Below, one piece after another: positions 1 to 7,990 of a stretch of 64,000 bases of DNA. Below the pieces are notes generated by a model. It worked only from the letters and a program-made list of their open reading frames with translations. It ran no database searches and was not told the origin of the DNA. Within the stretch, counting starts at the first letter, position 1. Every line of letters begins with the position of its first letter. The stretch is from LMUY01 sp965198565 (lineage in GTDB: Bacteria; Pseudomonadota; Alphaproteobacteria; Acetobacterales; Acetobacteraceae), in contig OZ240665.1 of the NCBI GenBank assembly GCA_965198565.1, forward strand, positions 4,464,001 to 4,528,000, read 5' to 3'. A program made the translations under genes and the position numbers.

Positions 1-239
1 CGCTCGGCAACCAGGATCGGCCCGAAACCCGGCCGAGGGTTGGCGTGGAGCACGGTGGCGAACCCCAGCCGCTCCAACCAGGGCGCGATCGCCCCGGACA
101 GGTAGTGGCTCAGGTCCGCCTCATGCCCCGGGTCTTGCGAGGTGGAGGGAATGGCGACCAGCGAGGCCAGCCGCCGCTGGAACTGGCCGTCATCGAACGC
201 CGCCAGGGCCGCCGCCGTGGCAGCCTCGCGGGACGTCAT
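1..239 (-). CDS. M20 family metallopeptidase, N-terminal part (runs off window)
   Basis: An open frame starts at an ATG at 239 on the minus strand and runs off the left edge, giving about 79 residues without a stop. The translation shows the usual N-terminus of the M20/M20-dimer peptidase family: a helix ending in LASLVAIPSTSQDP, then a segment ending in IAPWLERLGF and NPRPGFGPILVAE, just before the first metal-binding region would begin. Family members are zinc or cobalt exopeptidases or amidohydrolases acting on peptides or N-acyl amino acids in the cytoplasm. The catalytic part lies outside the window, so the substrate cannot be judged. Confidence 0.75.
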   Translation of the reverse strand, partial: MTSREAATAAALAAFDDGQFQRRLASLVAIPSTSQDPGHEADLSHYLSGAIAPWLERLGFATVLHANPRPGFGPILVAE

Positions 240-363
240 GAGCGAAGTGGCCGCACGTGCGGCAGTCTGGACTGGCAGGCCATCGGCGCCTCCGACACTG
301 AGCCGCCTATCTCCCACCAGTCCGTTGGATCAGGCAAGTCGGCGAAGCATCGCCCTCTGCCGG

Positions 364-459
364 GTTAGAGCATGATTGCTTCTGATAGGCGAAACAATCA
401 TGCTCTAACTCTTTGTTTGAAAGGCTGATTCACGCATCAGGTTGTTTCAACCTGATGCG
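364..459. repeat. Double palindromic intergenic repeat
   Basis: Two perfect inverted repeats lie in tandem between the M20 gene and the GlsB-like gene. The first has 15-base arms at 364-378 and 395-409 (GTTAGAGCATGATTG and its complement) with a 16-base loop. The second has 12-base arms at 433-444 and 448-459 (CGCATCAGGTTG) with a TTT loop. The GAGCATGA core resembles dispersed intergenic palindromes seen in alphaproteobacterial genomes. The second hairpin is just past the stop of the GlsB-like gene and could end its transcript, but no T-run follows it. Confidence 0.7.
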
Positions 460-467
460 ATCAGGCT

Positions 468-734
468 CTAGTATGTCGTCGTTCGGCGCCCGAAGATTGC
501 GTGATAGATGAACAGCACCACGACCGCGCCCACGATGGCCACGATCAGGCTCGGTATGTTGAAGCCGCTTTGCCAGTGCGCGCCCGTGAAGAAGGACATC
601 AAGTAGCCGCCCACGACCGCGCCCACGATGCCGAGGATGATGTCGAGGAACAGGCCCTCGCCCTGCTTGTTGATGATCTTGCTGGCGATAAACCCAGCCA
701 CGAGCCCTAAGACGATCCAACCAATGATACTCAC
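468..734 (-). CDS. GlsB/YeaQ/YmgE family stress-response membrane protein
   Basis: A small, very hydrophobic protein of 88 residues with three membrane segments and glycine-rich turns (GLVAGFIASKI, DIILGIVGAVVGGYL, IVAIVGAVVVLFI). This is the layout of the transglycosylase-associated GlsB/YeaQ/YmgE family, inner-membrane proteins of unclear biochemical role that are often induced by stress. I prefer the GTG at 734 because GGAGG lies 5 bases upstream. An ATG at 746 in the same frame would add four residues, and one at 797 would add 21, making it longer than the usual 80-90 residues. Confidence 0.85.
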   Translation of the reverse strand: MSIIGWIVLGLVAGFIASKIINKQGEGLFLDIILGIVGAVVGGYLMSFFTGAHWQSGFNIPSLIVAIVGAVVVLFIYHAIFGRRTTTY

Positions 735-809
735 CGCGCCCTCCATTGCAGATGGGCCATTCAACTTCGGCGGAGCAATGTGGTTGCGGCCGCGCATTGC
801 AACAGGCGG

Positions 810-836
810 AAAAAAGTGAAGGATGTTAACACTTCA
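810..836 (-). terminator. Possible rho-independent terminator after ychF
   Basis: Read on the minus strand, a short stem TGAAG/CTTCA with a 10-base loop overlaps the ychF stop codon and is followed after one base by six T residues. The stem is only 5 bp, so the call is tentative, but the T-run is unusual in this GC-rich sequence and sits at the end of the rplY-pth-ychF run. Confidence 0.35.
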
Positions 837-1928
837 TACGTTAAAGCGGAACAGCAGCACGTCGCCGTCGCGCACGACATACTCCCGGCCCTCGACCCGC
901 ATCCGGCCGGCCTCCTTGGCGCCGGCCTCGCCGCGATGGGCGACGTAGTCGTCAGAGGCGATCGTTTCGCAGGCGATGAACCCGCGCTCGAAGTCGTTGT
1001 GGATCACGGCGGCGGCTTGCGGCGCCTTGGTGCCCGCCACGATGGTCCAGGCGCGGGTCTCCTTCGGCCCCACCGTAAAGTAGGTCACCAGGCCAAGCAG
1101 CCGATACCCCGCTGAAATCACCCGGTCGAGCCCGCTATCGTTCAGCCCCATCCCGGCGAGGAACTCGGCGCGGTCGTCCTCCGGCAACTGGCTGACCTCG
1201 GCCTCGATGGCGGCCGACACCACCACGCAAGCGGCGCCCGCCGCCTGCGCCATCGCCGCCACCGCGGCGGAGCGGGCGTTCCCGCTGGCCGCATCCGCCT
1301 CCGCCACGTTGCACACATACAACACCGGCTTGGAGGTGAGCAGTTGCAGCCGCCGCACCGCCTCCGCCTCGCCGGGCGGGATGGCCGTGCGCGCCGGCCG
1401 CCCCGCTTGCAAGGCGGCGACCAGTGGCTCCATCAGCGCCACCGCGGCCACGCTGTCCCGGTCGCCGCCGCGCGCCTTCTTCTGCGCGGCGAGCAGGCGC
1501 TTCTCGAGGCTGTCCAAGTCGGCCAGCATCAGCTCGGTTTCCACCGTCTCGGCGTCGCGGATCGGGTCGATGCTGCCTTCGACGTGGGTCACGTCGTCAT
1601 CGTCGAAGCAGCGCAGCACGTGGATGATGGCGTCCACCTCGCGGATATTGGCCAGGAACTGGTTGCCCAGCCCCTCCCCCCGGCTGGCGCCCCGCACCAG
1701 CCCGGCGATGTCGACGAACTCGAGGCTGGTCGGCACGATCTTGGCCGACTTGCCGATCGCCGCCAGCACGCCCAGCCGCGGGTCCGGCACCGCGACCCGG
1801 CCGACATTCGGCTCGATGGTGCAGAACGGGTAATTCGCCGCCTGCGCCTGTGCCGTGGCGGTGAGCGCGTTGAACAGGGTGGATTTGCCCACGTTGGGCA
1901 GCCCCACGATGCCGCAGTTGAAGCCCAT
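834..1928 (-). CDS. ychF: Redox-regulated ATPase YchF (Obg/OLA1 family)
   Basis: A 364-residue P-loop protein of the YchF/OLA1 group, ribosome-associated NTPases that prefer ATP to GTP. The Walker A motif GLPNVGKST is at residues 9-17, the G3 region DIAGLVRGASRGEGLGNQF follows near residue 73, and the C-terminal TGS-type domain ends in EYVVRDGDVLLFRFNV. The length matches the family (about 363-366). Its start codon overlaps the pth stop by one base (TGATG), so it is translationally coupled to pth in an rplY-pth-ychF run common in proteobacteria. Confidence 0.97.
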   Translation of the reverse strand: MGFNCGIVGLPNVGKSTLFNALTATAQAQAANYPFCTIEPNVGRVAVPDPRLGVLAAIGKSAKIVPTSLEFVDIAGLVRGASRGEGLGNQFLANIREVDAIIHVLRCFDDDDVTHVEGSIDPIRDAETVETELMLADLDSLEKRLLAAQKKARGGDRDSVAAVALMEPLVAALQAGRPARTAIPPGEAEAVRRLQLLTSKPVLYVCNVAEADAASGNARSAAVAAMAQAAGAACVVVSAAIEAEVSQLPEDDRAEFLAGMGLNDSGLDRVISAGYRLLGLVTYFTVGPKETRAWTIVAGTKAPQAAAVIHNDFERGFIACETIASDDYVAHRGEAGAKEAGRMRVEGREYVVRDGDVLLFRFNV

Positions 1929-2509
1929 CAGTCCTTCTCCGTCGGGCCCGAGAGCGCCACCTTGGACATGAACGCCTCCATCTGTTGCCCGGCCAGCAGC
2001 GGCGCGGCCTCCGCCACCGCATCCAGCAGTTCGCTCAGCCAGGGGGCGTCCACCTTGGCGAAATCCCCCAGCACGTGGCCGAGCACGCGGTCCTTGTGCC
2101 CGGGGTGGCCGATGCCGAGCCGCACGCGCCAGTATTCCGGGGTGGCCAGCACGCGGTCCATGCTGCGCAAGCCGTTGTGCCCGGCCGCCCCGCCGCCGCG
2201 CTTCACCCGGAGCTTGCCGGGTGCGAGGTCCAACTCGTCGTGGAAGGCGATGATGGCGCCGGGTTCGAGCTTGAAGAAGGCGGCGGCGGGCTGCACGGCG
2301 GCGCCGCTGTCGTTCATGTAGGTCATCGGCTTCAGCGCCAGCACCTTCTCACCCCCGACCGTGCCATCGGCGACGAGGCCCTTGAAGCGCTGCCGCCAGG
2401 GCGAGAAGCCGTAGCGCCCCGCGATGCGGTCGACCGCCATGAAGCCGATATTGTGCCGCTGCCGCGCCATGCCGGGCTCTGGGTTGCCGAGCCCGACCCA
2501 GAGCTGCAC
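1928..2509 (-). CDS. pth: Peptidyl-tRNA hydrolase
   Basis: A 193-residue cytoplasmic esterase that frees tRNA from peptidyl-tRNA dropped by stalled ribosomes. The N-terminal VGLGNPEPGMARQRHNIGFM segment contains the conserved Asn and the catalytic His at residue 19. Later blocks are MTYMNDSG, FHDELDLAPGKLRVKRGGG and GHNGLRSM, which hold the other conserved active-site residues. It begins three bases after the rplY stop and overlaps ychF by one base at its own end. Confidence 0.97.
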   Translation of the reverse strand: MQLWVGLGNPEPGMARQRHNIGFMAVDRIAGRYGFSPWRQRFKGLVADGTVGGEKVLALKPMTYMNDSGAAVQPAAAFFKLEPGAIIAFHDELDLAPGKLRVKRGGGAAGHNGLRSMDRVLATPEYWRVRLGIGHPGHKDRVLGHVLGDFAKVDAPWLSELLDAVAEAAPLLAGQQMEAFMSKVALSGPTEKD

Positions 2510-2512
2510 GGG

Positions 2513-3214
2513 TTACTTCTTGGCGGCGGGCTTCGCCGGGGCCTTCGCCGCAGGGGCCGCCTTGGCCGGGGCAGCGCCCTTGCCCGGCGGCGCCTTGCTT
2601 GCCGCCGCCGGGGCAGCCGCCGCTTCGGCCACCGGCGCGTCGGCCATCTTGGTGGGCGCGGCCACGGTCGCCACCACGAAGTCGCGGTCTGCAATGGTCG
2701 GCCGGGCGCCTTCGGTGCCAGTCAGGTCCGAGAAGCGGATGTTGTCGTTGATGTCGAGCGCACCGAGGTCGGCGCCAAAATGGTCCGGCACCTGGTCCGG
2801 GTCGCACAGCACCTCGACCGAGTGGCGCACCACGTTCAGCATGCCGCCGCGCTTCAGGCCCGGCGAGATCGCCTCGTTGGAGAAGGTCACGGCCACGGCC
2901 ACGCGGATCGCCTCCCCCGGGGCCAGGCGCTGGAAGTCGACATGCTCGGGCTTGTCGGAGACGGGGTGGAATTGCACGTCGCGCATCAGGGCGCGCTGGG
3001 TGGCGCCGCCCATCTGCACTTCGAACAGGCGCGACCGCCAGCCGCCGCGCACGAGTTCGCGCATCACCTCGCGGGGGTCGAGCGCGATCAGGCTGGGCTC
3101 CTGCTTGGCGCCGTAGATCACAGCAGGAATTTTGCCGGCCCGCCGGGTCGCGCGCGCTGCGCCCTTGCCTGCAAGCTCGCGAACCTCGGCCTTGATCGAG
3201 GTGAAACTAGCCAT
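2513..3214 (-). CDS. rplY: 50S ribosomal protein L25/general stress protein Ctc
   Basis: A 233-residue protein of the two-domain L25/Ctc (TL5) type, which binds 5S rRNA in the large subunit. The N-terminal L25 domain has the GKGAARATRRAGKIPAVIYG signature at about residues 16-35, followed by the beta-rich Ctc domain (residues 95-185). The last 45 residues are an Ala/Lys/Pro-rich low-complexity tail. I place the start at the ATG at 3214; the same frame stays open for 690 more bases upstream, but that part has no L25 similarity and crosses the putative promoter at 3271-3299. Confidence 0.95.
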   Translation of the reverse strand: MASFTSIKAEVRELAGKGAARATRRAGKIPAVIYGAKQEPSLIALDPREVMRELVRGGWRSRLFEVQMGGATQRALMRDVQFHPVSDKPEHVDFQRLAPGEAIRVAVAVTFSNEAISPGLKRGGMLNVVRHSVEVLCDPDQVPDHFGADLGALDINDNIRFSDLTGTEGARPTIADRDFVVATVAAPTKMADAPVAEAAAAPAAASKAPPGKGAAPAKAAPAAKAPAKPAAKK

Positions 3215-3270
3215 GACGCACTCCGGACAAACGTGAACAGCCGGCCTCGAGGGGTGCCGGCAATCGGCGC

Positions 3271-3299
3271 TGTCTAGTGGGTTGGGCGCGGTGTGGCAA
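3271..3299 (-). promoter_or_regulatory. Putative sigma-70-type promoter for rplY-pth-ychF
   Basis: On the minus strand TTGCCA (3299-3294) and TAGACA (3276-3271) are separated by exactly 17 bases, 57 bases upstream of the rplY ATG. This fits a housekeeping promoter for the three-gene run. It rests on consensus matching by eye only. Confidence 0.45.
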
Positions 3300-3439
3300 G
3301 CGCGGGCTGGTTTGCGGCGCGGCAGCAACGCCGCCGGCCGCGCGGAGCACGCTCTCGGTAATCTTACCACCCGATAAGGTGCTTCTCTTCTAGAGGGTTG
3401 TCCGGCGTCGATGAAACAGGGAGTGAGGCAAATCGCGAC

Positions 3440-3811
3440 ATGACCTACCGCATCCTTTTGGTCGAGGACGAGCGCCTGATCCGGCTGACGCTGGTCGAGA
3501 CGCTCGAAGATGCGGGCTACACGGTCATCGAAGCAGTCAACGGCGATGAGGCCTGCGCGATCATGCAGGGCATCAACGGGTTCGACGTGCTGCTGACCGA
3601 CATCCAGATGCCCGGCGCCGCCGATGGGATCGAGGTGGCGCGGACGTTCCTCCAGCGTCATCCGTGCTGCCCGGTGGTGTTCATGACCGGCCGGCCCGAG
3701 ACGCTGGCACGCGTGGGCCGGTTGTCTGCCAACGAGGCATTGTTGCGCAAACCGTTCGGCTCGGCGCAGATGCTCGGCGCGTTGGAAAGCCTGCTCGCCA
3801 CGCGGGACTAG
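3440..3811 (+). CDS. Single-domain response regulator (CheY-like receiver)
   Basis: A 123-residue stand-alone receiver domain without an output domain. The acidic pair is in ILLVEDE near residues 6-12, the phosphorylatable Asp is in LLTDIQMPG near residue 55, the conserved Thr is in VVFMTGRPE, and the Lys is in LLRKPF. Such proteins relay phosphate to a partner or act by protein contact. I chose the ATG at 3440, where the domain begins; an upstream in-frame start at 3398 would add 14 residues without similarity. No histidine kinase lies nearby, so the partner is unknown. Confidence 0.9.
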   Translation: MTYRILLVEDERLIRLTLVETLEDAGYTVIEAVNGDEACAIMQGINGFDVLLTDIQMPGAADGIEVARTFLQRHPCCPVVFMTGRPETLARVGRLSANEALLRKPFGSAQMLGALESLLATRD

Positions 3812-3861
3812 CAGGCAGTACACCCTCCGCTCCGACCCTCTCACGCCGGCGCAGGGGCGCC

Positions 3862-4239
3862 TTACATCCGCCGCAACTTCTCCCGCGCGGCATCGGCCAA
3901 CCACCGCGAGCGGTTGTCGGTGGTGCGGTCGATTTCGGCCAGCACGCTCTGGGGCAGCATCACGTTCACCCGCAGCGACTTGTCTGGCACCGTCGCCACG
4001 TCCACTAGAAACGCCGTGGCGGCGCGGTTGTCGGGGTCGGACATGACGGTATCCAGTGTGGACGATCCATCGGGGATCGCCTCTCCGTCCCCCAGCATGC
4101 CCGCGATGTGGAACCCCAGCGCGCAGGCAGCCGCCCGCCTGGCTTCCTCAAGCGTGCGGCCGGCCGTGATGCAGCCGGGGAAGTCGACCCCGTAGTCGCT
4201 GTCGTGATCCTTGCGCAGCAGCGCGATGTAGCTTGCCAT
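3862..4239 (-). CDS. hicB: HicB family type II antitoxin (orphan)
   Basis: A 125-residue protein with the HicB layout. The N-terminal half (residues 1-70) is the degenerate RNase-H-like fold, with DYGVDFPGCITAGRTLEEA and a helix. The C-terminal part (residues 90-125) is a ribbon-helix-helix, LRVNVMLPQSVLAEIDR followed by RSRWLADAAREKL. HicB normally neutralises the HicA mRNA interferase and represses the pair. HicA would be expected just upstream on this strand, but only a short possible remnant is visible there. Confidence 0.85.
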   Translation of the reverse strand: MASYIALLRKDHDSDYGVDFPGCITAGRTLEEARRAAACALGFHIAGMLGDGEAIPDGSSTLDTVMSDPDNRAATAFLVDVATVPDKSLRVNVMLPQSVLAEIDRTTDNRSRWLADAAREKLRRM

Positions 4240-4242
4240 GAT

Positions 4243-4299
4243 CTACCTCAGTTTGACGCCAGCGTGAAGAGAGCGACGGCGCGACAGCCTTGGCACGTC
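4243..4299 (-). pseudogene. Possible remnant of hicA toxin C-terminus
   Basis: Directly upstream of hicB, a frame ending in TAG four bases before the hicB ATG reads DVPRLSRRRSLHAGVKLR. This loosely matches the end of HicA toxins (pattern D-[IV]-P-x-x-T-L-R-S-I-x-x-Q-A-G-V-K-L). The catalytic G-S-H segment and the rest of the roughly 60-residue HicA fold are absent in all three frames. The match is short, so this is a suggestion rather than a firm call. Confidence 0.25.
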
Positions 4300-4340
4300 C
4301 GTTGCTTGTTCCGATTTAGCATCTTCATGGCGCGCCTCGG

Positions 4341-5936
4341 GTGAGAAAAACCAACACACCACATCCCTGGGCTTCCCGATGCCTCGCCGGCATCCTCCTG
4401 CTGCTGCTCGTCGCCGGGCCCGCGAACGCAACGCCCGACCTCAGCCAATTCGCCTCCAGCAGCTTCGCCGACATCGCCCAAGCCGTCGACACGCTGACAA
4501 GCTCCGGCGACCCCCGCGCCGGCGACATCCTGGCCGCGCTGCAAGCCGGCCGCCTCGTCGTCGGCACCGACCGCCAGGTCTACATCCGCACCGGCACCGG
4601 CGCGGTGAACGCGGCCACCGGCGAGCCCGCCAGCGCGCCAGGCGCCCGCCCGGTGCGGGTGAACAACAACATCCGCGAGGCAGTCAACGCCGCCCTCGGC
4701 ACGGTGCGGCTGCGCTCGCCCGACCCGCAGCAGCGCGCCGCCGCCGCCGAAGCCGTGTTCCACTCGCGCGACGCCGCCGCCCTGCCCGCGCTCGACCGGG
4801 CCATCGCCGCCGAGACCGTCCCCGCCATCAGGCGCACGCTGGAGCAGGCCCGCGCCGCCGCCATCCTGTCCGCCGCCAGCAGCGCCGACGCCGACCGCAT
4901 CGCCGCCATCGACACTCTGGCCCGGCGTGGCGACATGGAATCGCGCTCGCTGATGAGCACCATCGCCAATCCCTCCCCGCCGGTCGCCGCGGCGGCAAGC
5001 AAGGCCATCGCCGCCATCGACTGGCAGCAGAAGCTATGGGGCGTGGCGCAGAGCGTGTTCTACGGCGTCTCGCTGGCCTCGGTGCTGCTGCTCGCGGCGT
5101 CCGGGCTCGCCATCACCTTCGGCGTGATGGGCGTGATCAACATGGCGCATGGCGAGATGGTCATGCTCGGCGCCTACACGACCTTCGTGGTGCAGCAGGC
5201 GATCCGCGACGGGGCGCCGGGCCTGTTCGGCGCCAGCCTGTTCATCGCCATCCCGCTCGCCTTCCTGGTCTCGGGCGCGGTGGGCGTGGCCATCGAACGG
5301 CTGCTGATCCGCTACCTCTACGGCCGCCCGCTGGAGACGCTGCTCGCCACCTGGGGCCTGTCCCTGGTGTTGCAGCAGGCCGTGCGGTCGATCTTCGGGG
5401 CGGACAACCGCAACGTCGGCACCCCGGATTGGATGAGCGGCTCGTTGCACTGGGGCGGGCTCGAGATCACCATCAACCGCCTCACCATTGTGATCTTCGC
5501 CGTGCTGGTGCTGGCCGCGCTGATGGCGTCGTTGCGCTACACCTCGCTCGGCCTGCGCATGCGGGCGGTGACGCAAAACCGCCGCATGGCCGCCGCGATG
5601 GGCATCCGCACCCCCTGGATCGACGCGATGACGTTCGGGCTCGGCTCCGGCGTCGCCGGCATGGCGGGGGTGGCGCTGAGCCAGATCGACAATGTCAGCC
5701 CCAATCTCGGCCAGGGCTACATCATCGACAGCTTCATGGTGGTGGTGTTCGGCGGCGTCGGCAATCTGTGGGGCACGGCGCTGGCGGCGCTGCTGCTGGG
5801 CATCGTGAACAAGTTCCTCGAGCCGGTGGCGGGCGCGGTGCTGGGCAAGATCGTGGTGCTAGTGCTGCTGATCGCGTTCATCCAGCGCCGCCCGCGCGGC
5901 ATGTTCCCGCTCAAGGGCCGCGCGGTGGAAGCATGA
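4341..5936 (+). CDS. urtB: Urea ABC transporter permease UrtB
   Basis: A 531-residue protein with a cleavable signal peptide (LAGILLLLLVAGPANA, ends near residue 31). A periplasmic alpha-helical N-terminal domain of about 200 residues follows, specific to UrtB and unlike LivH. The LivH-type membrane domain comes next (FGVMGVINMAHGEMVMLGAY near residue 265, about eight membrane segments). UrtB with UrtC forms the membrane channel of the high-affinity urea importer. The start is a GTG. It is the first gene of a urtBCDE run; the substrate-binding gene urtA, usually immediately upstream, is absent and hicB lies there on the other strand. Confidence 0.95.
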   Translation: MRKTNTPHPWASRCLAGILLLLLVAGPANATPDLSQFASSSFADIAQAVDTLTSSGDPRAGDILAALQAGRLVVGTDRQVYIRTGTGAVNAATGEPASAPGARPVRVNNNIREAVNAALGTVRLRSPDPQQRAAAAEAVFHSRDAAALPALDRAIAAETVPAIRRTLEQARAAAILSAASSADADRIAAIDTLARRGDMESRSLMSTIANPSPPVAAAASKAIAAIDWQQKLWGVAQSVFYGVSLASVLLLAASGLAITFGVMGVINMAHGEMVMLGAYTTFVVQQAIRDGAPGLFGASLFIAIPLAFLVSGAVGVAIERLLIRYLYGRPLETLLATWGLSLVLQQAVRSIFGADNRNVGTPDWMSGSLHWGGLEITINRLTIVIFAVLVLAALMASLRYTSLGLRMRAVTQNRRMAAAMGIRTPWIDAMTFGLGSGVAGMAGVALSQIDNVSPNLGQGYIIDSFMVVVFGGVGNLWGTALAALLLGIVNKFLEPVAGAVLGKIVVLVLLIAFIQRRPRGMFPLKGRAVEA

Positions 5937-5941
5937 GCCAT

Positions 5942-6032
5942 CGTCATTGCGAGCGCGCAGCGCGTGGCAACCCAGCGCCGCACCTCCGAGCCTGCCGCCC
6001 TGGATCGCCACGGCTGCGCCTCGCGATGACGG
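5942..6032. repeat. REP-like inverted pair between urtB and urtC
   Basis: The urtB-urtC gap starts with CGTCATTGCGAGCGCGCAGC and ends with CTGCGCCTCGCGATGACGG, which are imperfect complements of each other, with GGCAACCCAG and CTGGATCGCC as an inner pair. This is the layout of the widespread CGTCATTGCGAGCG...CGCAATGACG repeat family. It can fold into a long hairpin in the urt mRNA and may act as a stability or attenuation element. Confidence 0.7.
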
Positions 6033-6048
6033 CTGATCGGGTCACGCC

Positions 6049-7167
6049 ATGAAGACATCGGCGCTTACCGTGGCCATCGTGCTGGGCGGCGCACTGCTGC
6101 TGGCGGTGCTGAACCTGGCGACGCCCGCTGCCGCGGCGCTGCACGTGCCGACCTACACCGTATCGCTGGTGGGCAAATACCTCAGCTACGCCATCCTGGC
6201 GCTGGCGGTGGACCTGGTGTGGGGCTTCGTCGGCATCCTCACCCTCGGCCACGCGGCGTTCTTCGCGCTCGGCGGCTACGCCATGGGCATGTACCTGATG
6301 CGCCAGATCGGCGCCCGCGGCGTGTATGCGAACCCGGTCCTGCCGGACTTCATGGTGTTCCTGAACTACCACTCGCTGCCCTGGTTCTGGCTCGGCATGA
6401 ACTGGTTCGCCGTCGCCATGCTGATGGCCGTGCTGGTGCCCGGCGTGCTCGCGGCGGTGTTCGGCTATCTCGCCTTCCGCAGCCGCGTCACCGGCGTCTA
6501 CCTCTCCATCATCACCCAGGCGCTGACCTACGCGCTGCTGCTGGCGTTCTTCCGCAACGACATGGGCTTCGGCGGCAACAACGGGCTGACCGACTTCAAG
6601 GAGCTGCTCGGCTTCCCGCTCACCGCCGAGACCACCCGCGTCGGCCTGCTGCTGGTCACCGCGGTGGCGCTCTGCCTGCTGTATCTGCTGGCGCGTTGGC
6701 TGACCCGGTCGCGCTTCGGCAAGGTGCTGGTGGCGGTGCGCGACGCCGAAAGCCGCACCCGCTTCCTGGGCTACCGGCCGGAACGCTACAAGCTCGTGGT
6801 CTGGACGCTGTCGGCGGTGATGGCGGCCATTGGCGGCGCGCTCTACGTGCCGCAAGTCGGCATCATCAACCCGGGCGAGTTCGCCCCCGCCAACTCGATC
6901 GAGGCGGTGATCTGGGTGGCGGTCGGCGGCCGCGGCACCTTGTCGGGCGCGATCCTGGGCGCCGTGCTGGTGAACGCCGGCAAGACGGTGCTGACCGGGG
7001 CGCTGCCTGAGGTCTGGCTGTTCGCCCTGGGCGCGCTGTTCATCTTCGTGACCCTGTTCCTGCCGCGCGGCATCCTGGGCCTGATCCCCGTCCGTGCGCG
7101 CGGCGAGCCGCCCTTGCCCGCCGCGCCCAGCCCAGCCGAGTCGGCCGCCAAGGAAGCCGTCTCGTGA
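6049..7167 (+). CDS. urtC: Urea ABC transporter permease UrtC
   Basis: A 372-residue LivM-type permease with about nine to ten membrane segments and the family blocks DLVWGFVGILTLGHAAFFALGGY (from about residue 56), FRSRVTGVYLSIITQALTYA and GGRGTLSGAILGAVLV. Together with UrtB it forms the urea channel in the inner membrane. The C-terminus is a cytoplasmic Ala/Pro-rich tail. It is separated from urtB by a 112-base gap holding a REP-like repeat and overlaps urtD by 4 bases (GTGA). Confidence 0.95.
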   Translation: MKTSALTVAIVLGGALLLAVLNLATPAAAALHVPTYTVSLVGKYLSYAILALAVDLVWGFVGILTLGHAAFFALGGYAMGMYLMRQIGARGVYANPVLPDFMVFLNYHSLPWFWLGMNWFAVAMLMAVLVPGVLAAVFGYLAFRSRVTGVYLSIITQALTYALLLAFFRNDMGFGGNNGLTDFKELLGFPLTAETTRVGLLLVTAVALCLLYLLARWLTRSRFGKVLVAVRDAESRTRFLGYRPERYKLVVWTLSAVMAAIGGALYVPQVGIINPGEFAPANSIEAVIWVAVGGRGTLSGAILGAVLVNAGKTVLTGALPEVWLFALGALFIFVTLFLPRGILGLIPVRARGEPPLPAAPSPAESAAKEAVS

Positions 7168-7910
7168 GCGCGGCCGACACGCTGCTGTACCTGGACGACG
7201 TCTCCGTCTCGTTCGACGGCTTCAAGGCGCTCAACGCGCTCTCGCTGGTGCTGGCGCCGGGCGAGATGCGCGCGGTGATCGGCCCCAACGGCGCCGGCAA
7301 GACCACCATGATGGACGTGATCACCGGCAAGACCCGCCCCGACACCGGGGACGTGCTGTTCGGCGGCGAGACCGACCTCACCAAGCTGGACGAGCCCGCC
7401 ATCGCCGAGCTTGGCATCGGCCGCAAGTTCCAGAAGCCCACCGTGTTCGAGCCGCATACGGTGTGGGACAATTTGCTGCTGGCGCTGGCGGGGGATCGGC
7501 GGCCGCGCTTCACCCTGCGGGCACGCGAGACGCCAGCCGAGCGGGACCGGATCGAGCAGATGCTGCAGACCACCCGCCTGCAGGACCAGCGCCACCGCCG
7601 CGCCGGAGACTTGAGCCACGGCCAGAAGCAGTGGCTCGAGATCGGCATGCTGCTGGCGCAGGAGCCACAATTGCTGCTGGTGGACGAGCCCGTGGCCGGC
7701 ATGACGGACTCCGAGACGGAGCAAACCGCGATCCTGCTGCGCGAGATCAACCGCACCCGCAGCGTGGTGGTGGTGGAGCACGACATGGCCTTCGTGCGCG
7801 CGCTCGGCGTGAAGGTGACGGTGCTGCACGAGGGCAGCGTGCTGAGCGAAGGCAGCATCGACCACGTCAGCGCGGACCCGCGCGTGGTGGAGGTGTATCT
7901 TGGCCGCTGA
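7164..7910 (+). CDS. urtD: Urea ABC transporter ATP-binding protein UrtD
   Basis: A 248-residue LivG-type ATPase. Walker A is GPNGAGKTT near residues 39-47, the signature is LSHGQKQWLEIGMLL (SHGQ in place of SGGQ, as is typical of UrtD), and Walker B is LLLVDEPVAGM with the switch His in VVVVEHDM. It starts with a GTG overlapping urtC by 4 bases, which suggests coupled translation. It powers urea import together with UrtE. Confidence 0.95.
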   Translation: MSAADTLLYLDDVSVSFDGFKALNALSLVLAPGEMRAVIGPNGAGKTTMMDVITGKTRPDTGDVLFGGETDLTKLDEPAIAELGIGRKFQKPTVFEPHTVWDNLLLALAGDRRPRFTLRARETPAERDRIEQMLQTTRLQDQRHRRAGDLSHGQKQWLEIGMLLAQEPQLLLVDEPVAGMTDSETEQTAILLREINRTRSVVVVEHDMAFVRALGVKVTVLHEGSVLSEGSIDHVSADPRVVEVYLGR

Positions 7911-7936
7911 ACTCCGTGCCCACCCGCCAACTCCCT

Positions 7937-7970
7937 CAAAAAAGCCCTCTCCCACAAGGAAAGGGAAAAG
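7937..7970. repeat. Degraded copy of the CCCTCTCC repeat between urtD and urtE
   Basis: The 80-base urtD-urtE gap contains AAAAAAGCCCTCTCCCACAAGG followed by AAAGGG. This matches the left half of the element seen intact at 10361 and 12740 (AAAAGCCCTCTCCCTCTGGGAGAGGG) with a decayed right arm. The urease and urt blocks have therefore received the same repeat family several times. Confidence 0.55.
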
Positions 7971-7990
7971 AATGCAGCAGCGGGCGTGAC

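Noticed and set aside
2513..3904. An extended rplY frame of 463 residues
   Set aside because: The added 230 residues cross the likely promoter and the divergent response regulator gene and have no ribosomal protein similarity.
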